Shown: positions 11,111-22,030 of the stretch, piece by piece
Layout of the letters: the number at the start of each line of letters is the position of its first letter
Numbering within the stretch: position 1 is the first letter of the stretch
Source: Thereva unica
Lineage: Eukaryota > Arthropoda > Insecta > Diptera > Therevidae
Assembly (NCBI GenBank): GCA_949987705.1
Contig: OX465283.1
Coordinates: forward strand, 49,080,953-49,144,952
Length of the DNA: 64,000 nt
Reading direction: 5' to 3'
Notes under the pieces: model-generated
Databases searched by the model: none
Seen by the model: the letters and a program-made list of their open reading frames with translations, nothing else
Told to the model about the DNA's origin: nothing
Position numbers and translations under genes: made by a program

Positions 11111-12675
11111 TACTTCTCGCGAAAAAGCAACAAAAATTTCAAGCACGAACTGAACATGAACTGGACTTTAGCCGATGAAGACACTTATATAGATTGAACT
11201 GGAAATTATTGAACTGAAGTCGGTGAAGCCGCTAAACTTAAGTTTACTCGTAAAAAACTTCAGATTTTGTTGTTGCATTGTGTGATATTTCAGGCAATCA
11301 TGAAGGGTATCACTTAGCATACTCAATATACCGGGTATAGTTAGATTACAGAGGTGCAGCAGCATTGGACGTTAGTATACTCTGTTGGGAGACCTGTTGA
11401 TAAAACAACACTCGCGTTTAAAAATATAAAGTTTTCGACGCCGGGACAGTTATTACTCACACATTCACGCTGAAATTCTCAAATTTTTCGACCTCTATTT
11501 TTCACTCGGAACCGAGGGGCAATGATTTTTTCTCAAGGGAACCAAATGCGGCATTCCTTAGGAAGTGTGGATGTTGCAAGGCGTTAGATCTTTTGAGTTA
11601 TAGGGGAATCCACATCAGGTCCACATAGGACAGTTGGGCTAGACTTCTAGGGGCTCTATCTGCATCCCCTTCCAAAATGCCAGCCGGGCATAACCCCATA
11701 ACCAAAGAAATTAAAATTCAACAGACAGCTGGTAATACAATTAACCGATTTGAACGGTTACGTGCTCCTACAATGATGATACTCCGCCGCCCCTGATACC
11801 AATAACCATAAGCCAGCGGTGACTCTGCTATTCTATAGAAGGGATTCTCACTTACTAACACAACTCTTCGGCTCATCACGGTAGGAAGACCTCCTCACTT
11901 CCTATATTTAACTAGACTTTACATCCTGTGTGCGGTTATCAAATTATATTCGAGAGTATTGAACATTTTATCAAACTAGACACTTAAGTTATCACGTTCG
12001 TGTAAGGCTTGCCTTTGGACCTCCCAACTCGTTCTCTTGGGAATACTAGAAAGCTCTGATCTGCCTCTTAGATATATAATAAAGGACATATGATTGTGGT
12101 TTGTATCTGCAGTTATAAGGAAAGGCCTTACACAAATTATATTTAAAGTTGGGGCAATATCGATAATTTCTTCACTCATTTTCTGAAATTGTCTGTACTG
12201 GACAATGGTCGTAGAGTTCTTTGTATTAAATCTTTGTACTGTCATCTGTGTAATCAAAAAGCGACTCACTTTCGATACTTCAATAGGGGGAAAAAATTAA
12301 AATATCTAAATCTATAAAAAGCCTCAATGTATTTTAATATTTCAAAATTATACATACGTATGAGGGTGCATAAAATTTGATAGAAAAATAGAAGCAATAA
12401 TACACTCCTTAAACCCCAATAATCTGTTCAGTCTGAATAAATTTCGTATAACCTTTTATGAAAAACAAAAAAACAGTGTGGGTGGAGAGCTTGAAAGGAA
12501 CAATCTTTGCCAACACATCAGAAATATACTTTCCTGAATTTCTTTAAGGAAGAGGAACGTAATTCGTTAAATAAAAGGGTCAACATAAGACATTTGAATT
12601 TCTATTAGCATATAGATAATCGATGAACACAATACTCTCTTTCTTAACTGTGGGCTTTTCTGTTTCAACTTTCAG
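11111..12675. other. Presumed intron/intergenic upstream of PDZ exons
   Basis: No recognised domain. A 97-codon minus-strand frame at 11976-12269 has ordinary-looking amino-acid composition but no motif I can place. If the PDZ gene extends upstream, its next intron covers at least part of this stretch. Confidence 0.4.
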
Positions 12676-12831
12676 ATCATCTCCGTTGAGCTGAACAGGG
12701 GTTGGAACAGCCGTTTAGGATTCAGCCTTCAGCCAGACCCAAACACCCAGAAGACAGTCATAAGGGCGATATACAGCGACAGCGTTGCGGCAAGGGATGG
12801 TCGATTGAGGGTTGGGGATCAATTGATAATG
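12676..12831 (+). CDS. Host gene, penultimate exon: N-terminal half of a C-terminal PDZ domain
   Basis: A 156-base exon of 52 whole codons. It is preceded by a pyrimidine tract ending TTTCAACTTTCAG and followed by the donor GTATGT. It encodes strand beta-1 (ISVELNRG), the carboxylate-binding loop as RLGFSL (the GLGF variant), VIRAIYSDS, and VAARDGRLRVGDQLIM, the classic PDZ segment before 'VNG'. PDZ domains bind C-terminal peptides of membrane or junction proteins and act in cytoplasmic scaffolds. The exon joins in frame to the one at 13044. Upstream exons are not recognisable within the window. The exact gene is not identified; a multi-PDZ scaffold is the natural class. Unlike its surroundings, the exon has no stops or frameshifts. 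Confidence 0.85.
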
Positions 12832-13043
12832 GTATGTATGAACCCTTGTCTTTTCGGTTTATTACTTTTGAATATGGTATTTTCTTCTTTCCCTTTTTTG
12901 TTACTTTTTTTCGTTTTTTTTTTTTTATTATCAAAGAAACACACAGTTAAATATATGTGCATAAATATAAAACAGAAAAATTCAATTTTCCTTATAAACA
13001 TAAAACATTATTTTTAATATGCATTATATATCCTTAAAAACAG
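12832..13043 (+). other. Intron of the PDZ gene
   Basis: A 212-base GT-AG interval: GTATGTATG at the 5' end, TCCTTAAAAACAG at the 3' end, T-rich in the middle. Its removal joins DQLIM to VNEE in phase 0. Confidence 0.8.
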
Positions 13044-13163
13044 GTCAATGAAGAATCAGTCGAGAATATGCCAACACAGCAAGTTATTGAGTTGTTAAGG
13101 ATGTTACGTGGGTCAATTGCAATAACTGTTTTGCGCAGGGACACAAGCAAGGACACAACATAA
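13044..13163 (+). CDS. Host gene, last coding exon: C-terminal half of PDZ domain and stop
   Basis: Directly after the acceptor AAAAACAG the frame reads VNEESVENMP, then helix alpha-B TQQVIELLRMLRG and the last strand SIAITVLRR, completing the PDZ fold begun in the previous exon. Seven more residues (ending KDTT) precede the TAA at 13161-13163. The PDZ domain is therefore at the extreme C terminus of the protein. The join is phase 0, and no residue expected at the junction (Val-Asn after the GDQL motif) is missing. The gene continues to the left of 12676 but I cannot locate its other exons. Expression and gene identity are unknown. Confidence 0.85.
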   Translation, partial: VNEESVENMPTQQVIELLRMLRGSIAITVLRRDTSKDTT

Positions 13164-14330
13164 AAATGTTTTTGGGGCCCGGCATATAAAAGTAAATAAC
13201 CAAAGTATCAATCACATTCATTACTTCGTAAAGGTTTATTATGTTTTCTTTCCATGCGTGAAGGATGTAAATCAATATTGTATATGTAGATGTATAAGGT
13301 TTATGAATTATTACATTTTTATACACACACCAAAAACTCGTATAAACGCGCATAAACATTATTGATAGAAAAAGAAAAATAAGGACGAAGTTAAAATTTG
13401 TTTGTAATTTTTTTTTTGTTTTGTTTTTGTATAAAAAGTGAAGTAATTTTTAGACATCAATTCTTATTGTGATAATGTGAACGTTTAGAGAGATATACTG
13501 AAATTAACTTAAATGTAAAAAATAAATAATAATTCAAACAAAAAAAAAATAAAATAAAGCAACAATGAGTCATTTATATTAAAAATATAATATAAAAATA
13601 AAATAAAAATTTCGTACTTAATATCGTAAAATTACAAAAAAAAGATAGTTTAGAAATTGTAATAAATGCACGAAAAACACTAAAAAAATGCCATATTTAA
13701 TAAAAATAAATTACATAGATTAATAATAATAAAAAAAAAGATTAAATATTTCGAATGTCAATCAAAATTTATATATATATATATATAAAAAAAAATAAGC
13801 AGAGAATGTAATAAATAAATAATAAGTAAATAGAATCATTTATTTATGTTTCAAAACTTCTAAAAAGCTGTTAATTATGATTTTGTCTTGTTAGAAAATT
13901 ATAATAAAAAAAAAAATAAATAAAAATTTCGTTTTTGAAAATTTATACTCGATAATTTATTTATAAAACTAAACTATTAAAAAAAGATAAATATAGAAAC
14001 AAAAATATAAAGAAAATTATATATACATATACATATATATATTTAAGTTATCTGTTGGCAATATTAAGATGATACAGATTTGTTTTTTAATTATGAGTCT
14101 AAATAATCATTTTTTATTATTTATATAAAATATATTTATTATATATTTATGTAAATATGATGTTGTATAATAGGGAAAAAAATATCGCGATGTTGCTACA
14201 TAAAGACAACAAATCTTTTCTATTTGTTAAAAAAAAAGAATAATTAATATATGAGACAAAATTATTGTAATATAAAATTTATTTGTGAATTAATTATAAA
14301 GTTGGTTTTATTTTAGCCTAGTTCCTTCCA
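13164..14330 (+). other. Probable 3'UTR of the PDZ gene, very AT-rich
   Basis: Follows the PDZ stop codon and is far more A/T-rich than the flanks. It has A-runs, a (TA)n tract near 13770-13787 and several AATAAA hexamers (for example in AAAATAAAGC near 13552, and in the runs near 13810 and 13915). I cannot tell which polyadenylation signal is used. The downstream limit is set only by the change in composition near 14.3 kb. Confidence 0.55.
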
Positions 14331-15009
14331 AAGAAAATGATTTATTATCCATTACAGAACACCAAGGACTTTGAAGATTGAATGCAATATCTGTATTATA
14401 AACAAGTCTTCTTCTTCTTCCAATGGCGCTACAGCCCAACTCGAGCCTTGACTTCCTCTAATCTTTTCCTCCAGTTTCACGAGTTTTCCAGTTTGATATG
14501 TGGAGAGGTGAGTCAAGTGGTACGCTCTTTTGGTTGGAGAGTGATGGCGCAAAATCCAAAATTTAGTGTTTTTTTATGTGTAATTTGTTCCTTACCACGA
14601 AATTTAACTTTGCAGACTTTGTTTGCAATTGAATGACCCCACTTCAAATCTTCCACTTTTCTAGCTGAAACCGAGCAAAATGAACGGCCGAACAATAGGT
14701 TCTATCTTCTTCTTCTTTAAGGGCTCTACAACCGAGATCCGATCCTGGTCTTATGCAACAAGTATGTTGTTCACTGTAAAAGCGGTGCAACTCAAAACAC
14801 TTCAAAACACTAGAGGCTGACCCGCTTTGGTGTCACACTCCGTCACATCCCCCGCTACAAAACCAGAGCGACTCCAGAAGTGCCCTATAATTGCACTTAT
14901 AGTGCACTTCTCAAGCCGTTCCACCTTTACAACCACACCACTACTACATTGAACGACACAAATGTTGCTCGTTCCGGGTGAAGTTATTAGCCTCACGCCA
15001 ACCTTACTT
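14331..15009. other. Short LINE 3'-end-like sequences
   Basis: At 14400-14500 the text CTTCTTCTTCCAATGGCGCT and ACAGCCCAACTCGAGCC resembles the LINE C 3' end near 54452-54486 (CTTCAATGGCTCTGCAGCCC). A similar pattern begins at 14707. No coding region recognised. Confidence 0.4.
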
Positions 15010-15555
15010 GGAAGGGACTAGCCCGATCATATTAGCCTATCCTCTCTCATAGGATAGTTGCCAGTGACCACCGCTAGGAGGTTACGTTAATTACTCCGTA
15101 TCCGAATTCTCTCATCGTTCCGGTTCGACCTGCACCTGAATGTGCATTAAAGTCCCCCGCGAGTATGATTACTTCGGTTCGAGGTTGAAGCTGATCGTAA
15201 AATTCGTGCTTGTTCGTGTCTGGGCTGATCACGGTCTTGATCGTTCCACCGATGGTTATAACCGCCAAACCCTCGGATATCGGTTGGAATGCGATAACGC
15301 TGCTGGCAGCCCATCGATCGACCACAAACCCGACGCCGCCCTCTCGTTTCGCACTACCGGAATAGTAAAGCATCATCGTTTCGTCGATTGTTGGTGAGAC
15401 GATCGTCAATGTCCCGGTTCCGGTAAGTTATAGTTCCGATAGCGCAGCAACTGATATTTTTCAGTTCGATAATTCCATTGCTATGATTTCCTTTTGACCG
15501 ACATGATATCCTGTTTGTACATTCCACACGGCGAATTTATTTTACATTTTCGGTG
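15010..15555 (-). mobile_element. LINE endonuclease (APE-type) remnant, probably LINE B
   Basis: Minus strand, reading down from 15555: KFAVWNVQT, then AALSEL, TGTGTLTIVSPTIDETMMLY, YSGSAKREGGVGFVVDR, AFQPISEGLAVITI, VIILAGDFNAHSGA. These are the ordered motifs of the N-terminal AP-endonuclease domain of non-LTR elements: the NVxT start, GVGFVV core and GDFNA metal-binding strand. Small deletions are present (the 'VYAPT' motif is lost before SPDTNKHEFYDQL), as is one frameshift near the N terminus. It ends near 15.01 kb without the SDH motif or an RT. Assignment to LINE B rests on style of sequence only. Confidence 0.75.
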
Positions 15556-15828
15556 TGACTAATTTGGGTATTCGGCCCCACTCTGACCATCATCCCTGGT
15601 CTCGAGCGCTGGCTGTGTCGGATGCGATAGCATTATTTCGGCCAGTGGTCCATTTCACACCATCATCTCTGGTCCCCAGCGTTAGCGCATCGGCTGCCTC
15701 GGTTGCAGTAGCATTATACCGTAAATCGTTAGTTTGTATATGAATGCAGTTTCTTGCCCAGTTTCAAGGGTTTTCCGATTCTGGTCAATTTGGCTAGCAG
15801 ACCTGTAACTGTCAGGATTATTGGGTGC
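15556..15828. other. No recognisable gene
   Basis: A moderately GC-rich stretch with a direct repetition of the theme CCATCATCYCTGGT and GCATCGGCTG. Origin unknown. Confidence 0.35.
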
Positions 15829-16397
15829 CTAAGCCCGAAAACTCAACTGAAACGTAACTTTCTTCCACTCAAACGCAGTTGTGGCCTCGGTAGCCTAGGG
15901 GTAAGGCGCCTGACTACTATCCCCAGAGGTCCCGGGTTCGATTCCCGGCGGTGCCACGGTCCTAGCCTTTCCCAATTTCCCGCCTACAAAACTTTCCTTC
16001 TTTCTTCTCCCCTCTTTACATTCCTGATTCCTTCTGTCATAGCCTTCCTTAGCCCTTCCCCGCTCCACCAAAGCGCATGTCATCGGTTGGTTGATGAGAT
16101 TCAACTCGTTTCAGGAGGCATAACACTCCAGCGAGTTGTTTCTCGATGCCCCGATTTCAAAGTCGCGATAGTAATGGTTGGGAGTAGGTGGAGTAAAAAA
16201 TATCGAGAGAAGGTTGTGGCAGTTCCTTCCTCCCCGACTAGAGCTGCTGTTCGACATTGCACTCTATAAGAAGAAAATAGATTTTCAGCAGTATAAAGGG
16301 CCTTTCCTGTGACTCTAGTCTTTCACATAAAAAAAAAAAAAAAAAAAACAACTTGTCGTGTCGTGACGACTCGACTTTCAGCACTGGGGCCAATGAA
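15829..16397. mobile_element. Small TIR element interrupted by a SINE
   Basis: The outer parts (15829-15882 and 16349-16397) align with the intact 99-bp element at 39463-39561: CTGAAACGTAACTTTCTTCC matches CTGAAACATCACTTTCTTCA, and the right part shares GACTCGACTTTCAGCA. The SINE lies between them. Confidence 0.5.
15883..16348 (+). mobile_element. tRNA-derived SINE with poly(A) tail
   Basis: Begins with a 74-nt tRNA-like head (15883-15956) containing an A box (TAGCCTAGGGG) and a B box (GGTTCGATTCC). A unique body follows, and it ends with ACTCTAGTCTTTCACAT plus a run of about 19 A. The last about 95 bp recur as a 5'-truncated, A-tailed copy at 39676-39770, which supports a retroposed family. 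The flanks carry loosely similar GCAGTTGT and CAACTTGT, a possible diverged target duplication. The reverse translation of the head gives PPGIEPGTSG, a common signature of tRNA-SINE heads in insect data. Confidence 0.7.
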
Positions 16398-19300
16398 CAT
16401 CAGCTTCCCGTTCCCCTTTTCCCCAAATCGCCCGATTTGTGGCTATTGACGGCGCACAGTGGCTGTAGTGGCAGAGGTCGTAATTTTTAAGTTATTGACA
16501 AAATTTTTTTTTTTAAATGTTTATCTTGAATTTACCTATCGATCCCTCTAGCCAGATTTTGAAATTTCATTTTCGTTTTTTTTAAATTTTTAACAAAAAG
16601 TCTCATTTTTTCAAAAAAATACTATTTTTTCTATTCAATTTACTCTAACGGGCCGAAAATTTGAGTTTCCGTACTCATGTTTTTTTTAAATGTTCGTCTT
16701 TTAGTTAGCTATTAATCTGTCTAAATGAATTTTTGATATAGTTTTAGAAAACCGTTAAAATTACTGTCAAATATCAAATCATTCAGTTCGAAATTTTTTG
16801 GTAGAGGTTTACATATCACCCTGTATTTTTGTAACCCTATGAGAGATGTTCTTGAATAAGGCCCCAATCTACGCCTATGTGAAACGGTAAAAGTTAAGGC
16901 TTCAACCCACCAACTTCCAGAGTTATGTGTCGTCAAAGTCAAAATTTTGTTTTTTCTTCACTAAAATTTCAACTTCAACCACCTTTTTCTCGAAAAAAAA
17001 GTAGCTAATTGATATTTTTTTATTACAAAATTGGAAAGCTTGGACAATTTCCTATGAATAATGTTCAACAACTTTTATGCTACGGCCTATAATTTTGAAG
17101 CTATAAGCAATTTTAATGCTAAAAATGGCCTTATTTGGTACTTTTAGACATAACCACAGGTTGTGAGGAACTGAAAAAGTACAAAATAGAGCCATTTTTA
17201 ACATTAAAATTGCTTATAACTTCAAAACCGACACTCTGCAAAAGTTACGTTACCCTTTACACACATCACGAATTTTCCAAACCTTAGATCAAAACATTTT
17301 TGATGGGGAGTTGTTTTCTACGTCCTACTGTTTCAGGAAATTGAGGCTCATCCCGGAATTCCTAGGAGTTATCGAAAAATTTGATCTTTTTGGTCTAGTC
17401 TGACAAGTACTTTACATTAAGATTAGTTTTGCTAATATCTCCGGAAACTTTGGAATTTCCAAATGGTCATTCGCTTCTCAGTTTATTAGCGGTGCTTCAA
17501 CTCGCTCAATACTAATTCGAACACCCGCTTTAGTGTAGCGAACGAAGTACGAAGGAAATGTTTGTTTGCTAACGTTACGTTCAGAAAAAACTGTCACCAA
17601 TACTGATATTAGTCAATGTCCCACTAGTGCTAAACGTATTACTATTTTGTAAGAAGTCAGTTTATTCCGTCTACGTTCAGCATACTGTGAAGTTGATCGT
17701 GTAAACCTATAGAAAATTTCGCGAAATGACTGTAAGCCGGATTGAGCGTACCACAATTCCTGATGTGTTTGAGTTCACTGGGCTAGTAGTGGTCAGGCAG
17801 TGCAGGCGTATATATGTATGTAAGTATAATAAATACGTAATATTTAAAAATCCTGGTATAAACTCTATGCCCCCAGAATATTGACTTAGCACGCCACAAT
17901 TTACTCAAGAAGTTACGCTGATTTTGTAGGGCTGTAAACAAAGCAATTCGGCAATTTGTGTTGCTCTTCCACACTATTATTGTCCTTTTAAACCAGCTAC
18001 CTTTATTGTGGTCGCTCATGTACAGGGTATTTCACGACACAGTCGTTCTGTGTTAGTTTATATTTCTATGGTGTGGAGCGAAGCCATATCCAAACTAGTT
18101 TCAATTTTGCACCAATTTTGAATACTTTTTTCCTAGTATGAGTTAATTAAAATAGGAAGAGCACATTTTCAATAGCCCAGTTTTTGATTACACTATATTT
18201 GTCGACTTTTGCAAAGCGTTAAATGTGCGGAATGTACGCCGGCAAAGCAATCAAAATGTTGTATATCTGCTAAACCAACTAGATTACTGCTCAATCCAAT
18301 GTGGAACTTATTTTCTAGTTTTGTTCTTTCCCTTATAAAATCTAAGTGTAAAATGAAAAGCCGAACTAGAAACTATAAAAAAAATCCATTTCCTCGCATG
18401 AAAAGACTGACGGAAAACAATTTCAATTCAGTAAGAGACTATGTCAACTGCACAGGATTAAAATTGAAAGTGAAAACAATTATGAAAGGGTTTAATTTTG
18501 TTAGTGGTAAAGGGGAGACGAGAAATTGGTTTCGATTTTGTATTGAATAGCGATTTTTTTACTAAAAATTAATGGTGTAAAGTTATTGCAAACAGAGCGT
18601 TAAAGATAATCAAATGAAAAAAAGATTACTTTTTGAAAGAGCAGATGAAATCCTAGAATGAATATCCTGAATAAACATTGATAAGAGTTTCCCTTTTTGT
18701 TTGAAAATCGCCTTTGGACGTTCAAACAATTTTCTTAAGTTTTTTTAAATTATATTAAGAGCGCAAAATCTAAATAGCTTGATTGATAGCGTATCCTGAA
18801 AATCAGTTTTCAATTTACCGCTTTATAATTATCGAAAGACTAAAGGATGCAAAAATTAACGCTGTTGATTATACTGTAAAAACTCAAAGGGTTTTTTGCC
18901 GTCGGCGATTTCTGCATCCTACGTTTCAGCTTTAACATAAGTCCTTTTTCGAAAAATTTCTATCCATAGCAAGCAGACACGAAGTCCAGCATCTGACATG
19001 AGTCTGTTATGGTTTCATGGAAATAGGAGTAGCGCCCAAAGCCGTTGCACCTAGGTATGCATATTGGCTTAATCAAAACTTTTAGTTTGCATGATATGGT
19101 AGAAGGTAATTTCAAGTTAAGGGACTGTGCAAGCAAATTGATTTAGCACTGTTTTCAGGTCTCTTGTGTTATAATTGACCGTTGAAAGGTGTGCTCAGTC
19201 GATTAACAATCAATGACACAATAATAACTTTACTGTCCTGTTTGACTTTTTTGAGTTACTTGAGTTACTTCAGTTTTTTTTCGCATTGATTGTAACTCAC

Positions 19301-20220
19301 TTTTGATCGAATATTTTTCAATATATTTCACTAACTCGAATAAGACCTCTGAGTTATTTTCCCGGACACCCATTTTTCTTAAAGAAAATTTAACGGGTAT
19401 GTTTTTTGGGTGAGTTAAAATCCAACCGTCTCGTCGTATCGAATCGATAACCAACTATATATTCGGCTACCAGCGGAAAACTAGCAACCCGTTCTAGCAT
19501 TAAATTCTAGCTATAAAACCTTCAGCACAACCTCGGACAAGACAAAAACTTGGGAAACTTAGGGCAAAGATATGTTCAATTACTCCGTTTATGAAAGTTG
19601 AGTTGAGGTTGAGATGAAATTTCGACCACCGTATACGATGCGAGTTGAGTTCACTTTAGGTTGAAATGGAGTGGAACTGAAATCAAAACATAACCTCAAT
19701 TTTTCGTGTGAAACGTAAAAACTCAGAACGAAATAATTTTTTATTCCTGTGCAAGCAAAAACATCAAAGACAAAACTATCGCCAATGGCGGACTTCACGG
19801 AAGGTAAACCAACAAAGCAAATCTCACTTCAACCTAATTACAATTCAACCAACGTATATGAGACGAAAAATCTACACGACCCAGGTAGGAGAGCTGATTT
19901 GGGTTGAGTAGACCCAGTTTAAATTTGACCCGCGTTTATGACTGGCTTGAACCTAGTCATAAAGGGGGTAAATCGAAACAAGAAAAAGTAAACAGACACA
20001 GAAAATAAATGTGCCAGAATTAAAAGAAGAGCAAACTAGGGGTGAATATGAGAGTCTTCTGGACGTAAAGCGTGCACTCCACTACTCTCGAGTAGCTTCG
20101 ACGAAGTATACTTCTCGAAGTTGATCGCAGTCCGAATCACGGTATACAGAAACAAGGCCATGTAAGCGAGAAATGTCATTTTAGCACTAAAGTCAGTTGG
20201 TGACCCCTTTCTATATAAAA
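16398..20220. other. AT-rich, no recognisable gene
   Basis: Only short or low-complexity open frames. It contains an imperfect inverted repeat at 17090-17232. A 113-codon frame at 18209-18550 has no motif. The stretch at 19580-19930 has scattered inverted GTTGAGTTGAGGTTGA/TCAACC themes but no clean boundary. Confidence 0.45.
17090..17232. repeat. Imperfect inverted repeat (hairpin)
   Basis: Arms of about 55 bp: TTTTGAAGCTATAAGCAATT on the left pairs with AATTGCTTATAACTTCAAAA on the right, and the middle of both arms contains AAAAATGGC. The loop is about 30 bp. Confidence 0.65.
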
Positions 20221-20316
20221 TTGATGTTGGTGTTGTTGTTCTTGCATTAGTGCTGAAGCCACTAGAGGACCTTTTTTACGGTATTCGAAGCTGTCAGTCT
20301 CTTTTACATTACTTTG
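20221..20316. repeat. Direct repeat Y, left copy
   Basis: Shares TGATGTTG, CATTAGTGC, then ACGGTATTCGAAGCTGTCAG and TCTTTTACATTAC with 21938-22030 in the same orientation. The two copies bracket the repeat X and R1-like LINE segment. Confidence 0.6.
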
Positions 20317-20359
20317 TTTGTGTATACCGTGGTCCGAAATACTTGACTACACACTCGTG

Positions 20360-20467
20360 CAACCTCGCATACACAAAAGGGAAGTGGCTAAAGCGGCACA
20401 ATTTTCTAGTATTTGGACATTAAAATCTTTTGGTCAAGTTTGGCCGTCGTGAGGACATATGTGCTCC
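20360..20467. repeat. Repeat X, middle segment (left of LINE insertion)
   Basis: Contains AAGTGGCTAAAG and TCTTTTGGTCAAGTTTGGCC as in the other X copies. It ends ATGTGCTCC, and the same 9 bp restart at 21825 where X continues (CATTAAAAATGGTTAAA). Confidence 0.6.
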
Positions 20468-21824
20468 AGAGCCGGCGGAACGTGTTAGGTTAGGGTGTTA
20501 AGGTGGGTAGTCAGACAAGCACAGCCCCCTACGAAACTGTAAGTAAGCATTTCACCTAAAAAGGAAAGTAGGTACGCCACTTCTTGTGAATCTGAGGATG
20601 GGCCAATAAAAGATGGGCAGAACAACATCCGGAGTTCTAATGATAATGATGTGCTTGGGCTACGCCTTCTAAAAAGAGCAGTTGCATCGAGATCGCGAAT
20701 GGCATGGGGTAGGACGGCATCTCCATGAGATAGAATTATGGGCGATCCATGTGATCTGGGATATTAAAATGTGGCCTGAAAGCGGTTGTCTGACCTTTGC
20801 TGAGCAGAAAACTGAAGCTGTGATAACGAGGAAAACTAGTGTCCGCAAGAATCAAGGTATGGAATCAGATCATTCAGCCACAACCCGCCCTAGGGTACCT
20901 TGGAGTGATGATTGACCGCAGGCTAATTTTTAAAGCTCATTTGAAAGTTTCGCAAGTAAAGCGTCCGCTACTTGTGCAGCACTTTCAAGATTGCTGTCTA
21001 ACGTGGGGGCTCTAGACCGAGTCGTCCCTTCCTGAAGCCGAAGGTGATTAGCTCAGTCCTGTTAAACGCAGCGGCTAGCAATAGCATTGAACAGGACAGC
21101 TAACAGTAGAAAATAGCGGGTCGCATGCAAACTAAGCGCCCTTTGCGCGTTTTGCGCCTACAGAACCATGTGAAACAATGTAGCGTGCATGATAACGCGG
21201 ATGATCTCAATAACTTACTAGCGTAGAAGTCATGCGTATCTATGGTCCAGAATATGGTAGAGGGTAGTCAAATACATTGCGGTGGCAGATGACACACGGC
21301 GAGTCAGTAATGGTCTGACAATGATAGTGGAGCGAGTCTGTTAAGGATCGGTGGAGGCACAAACTTATGGGTTACGTAGAAGCATGGGAAAAAGAATTAC
21401 GACTTCACACAGTTCTTGAGTGGACATGGAAGGATATAGCAAATGTGTACTTTCATCATTTCAAGTACTCACCGCTGTGCCTGACATGCTCAGGTATCCG
21501 GGATAAGGTAAAACACGTCTTCGTTGATTGTGCGAGGCTCAGTGAAATGAGATACTAGAGGCAATGTGCGGGAGTTACACCTGTACTCTAAAAGCAGTCA
21601 CAAGTCACAACGCAATCACAAGTGTACGCTGAGTCTCAATCTGAAGTAAATTCTATTAAATGAAAAGTACAAGTGCTTACAATTTCAGAACAGGGGAAGG
21701 ATATTAGCCATTATTTATATATCTTCTAGGCATACTGGATTTTATATAAATTAAACAGTTTCAAAAATAAAAAGATCATATTACATGCTTGGTTCCTCAC
21801 AAATTCCGGGTGGGTATTTTACCC
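20468..21824 (+). mobile_element. R1-like LINE fragment inserted in repeat X
   Basis: Plus-strand remnant reading, across several frames: SGCLTFAEQKTEAVITRK (post-RT 'AEQKTE' block), YLGVMIDRRLIFKAHLK, QKASATCAALSRLLSNVG, and, from 21367, LEWTWKDIANVYFHHFKYSP followed by LCLTCSGIRDKVKHVFVDCA (the C-terminal cysteine/histidine motif). This order is characteristic of the R1 clade. The endonuclease and RT catalytic core are missing. ATGTGCTCC at 20459-20467 and 21825-21833 is a plausible 9-bp target duplication, although it is unusual for an internally decayed copy to keep clean ends. Confidence 0.7.
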
Positions 21825-21833
21825 ATGTGCTCC

Positions 21834-22030
21834 CATTAAAAATGGTTAAAAATTCTACGGCCATCATATGCCCCTTAAAAGGGCAATCGGCCTGTATTCG
21901 CTCGTTATAAGGCCATTTTTTATTTTTACTTCGGCTGATGTTGTTGTTTCCGCGTTAGTGCCGACGTCACTTGGTGACCGTTTTCCACGGTATTCGAAGC
22001 TGTCAGTGTCTTTTGCATTACCTTGCATTG
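21834..22030. repeat. Repeat X 3' end and direct repeat Y, right copy
   Basis: 21834-21930 matches the right end of repeat X (CATTAAAAATGGTTAAA, CTACGGCC, ATTTTTTATTTTTACT). 21938-22030 is the second copy of repeat Y. Confidence 0.6.

Noticed and set aside
11976..12269. 97-codon minus-strand frame as an exon or gene
   Set aside because: Composition is acceptable but no domain or splice-site pair is evident, and it lies antisense to the PDZ gene's presumed intron.
15883..15956. Possible functional tRNA gene
   Set aside because: A and B boxes and acceptor ends are present, but the acceptor stem has a mismatch, the anticodon stem pairs poorly, and it is fused to a poly(A)-tailed body; a SINE head explains it better.
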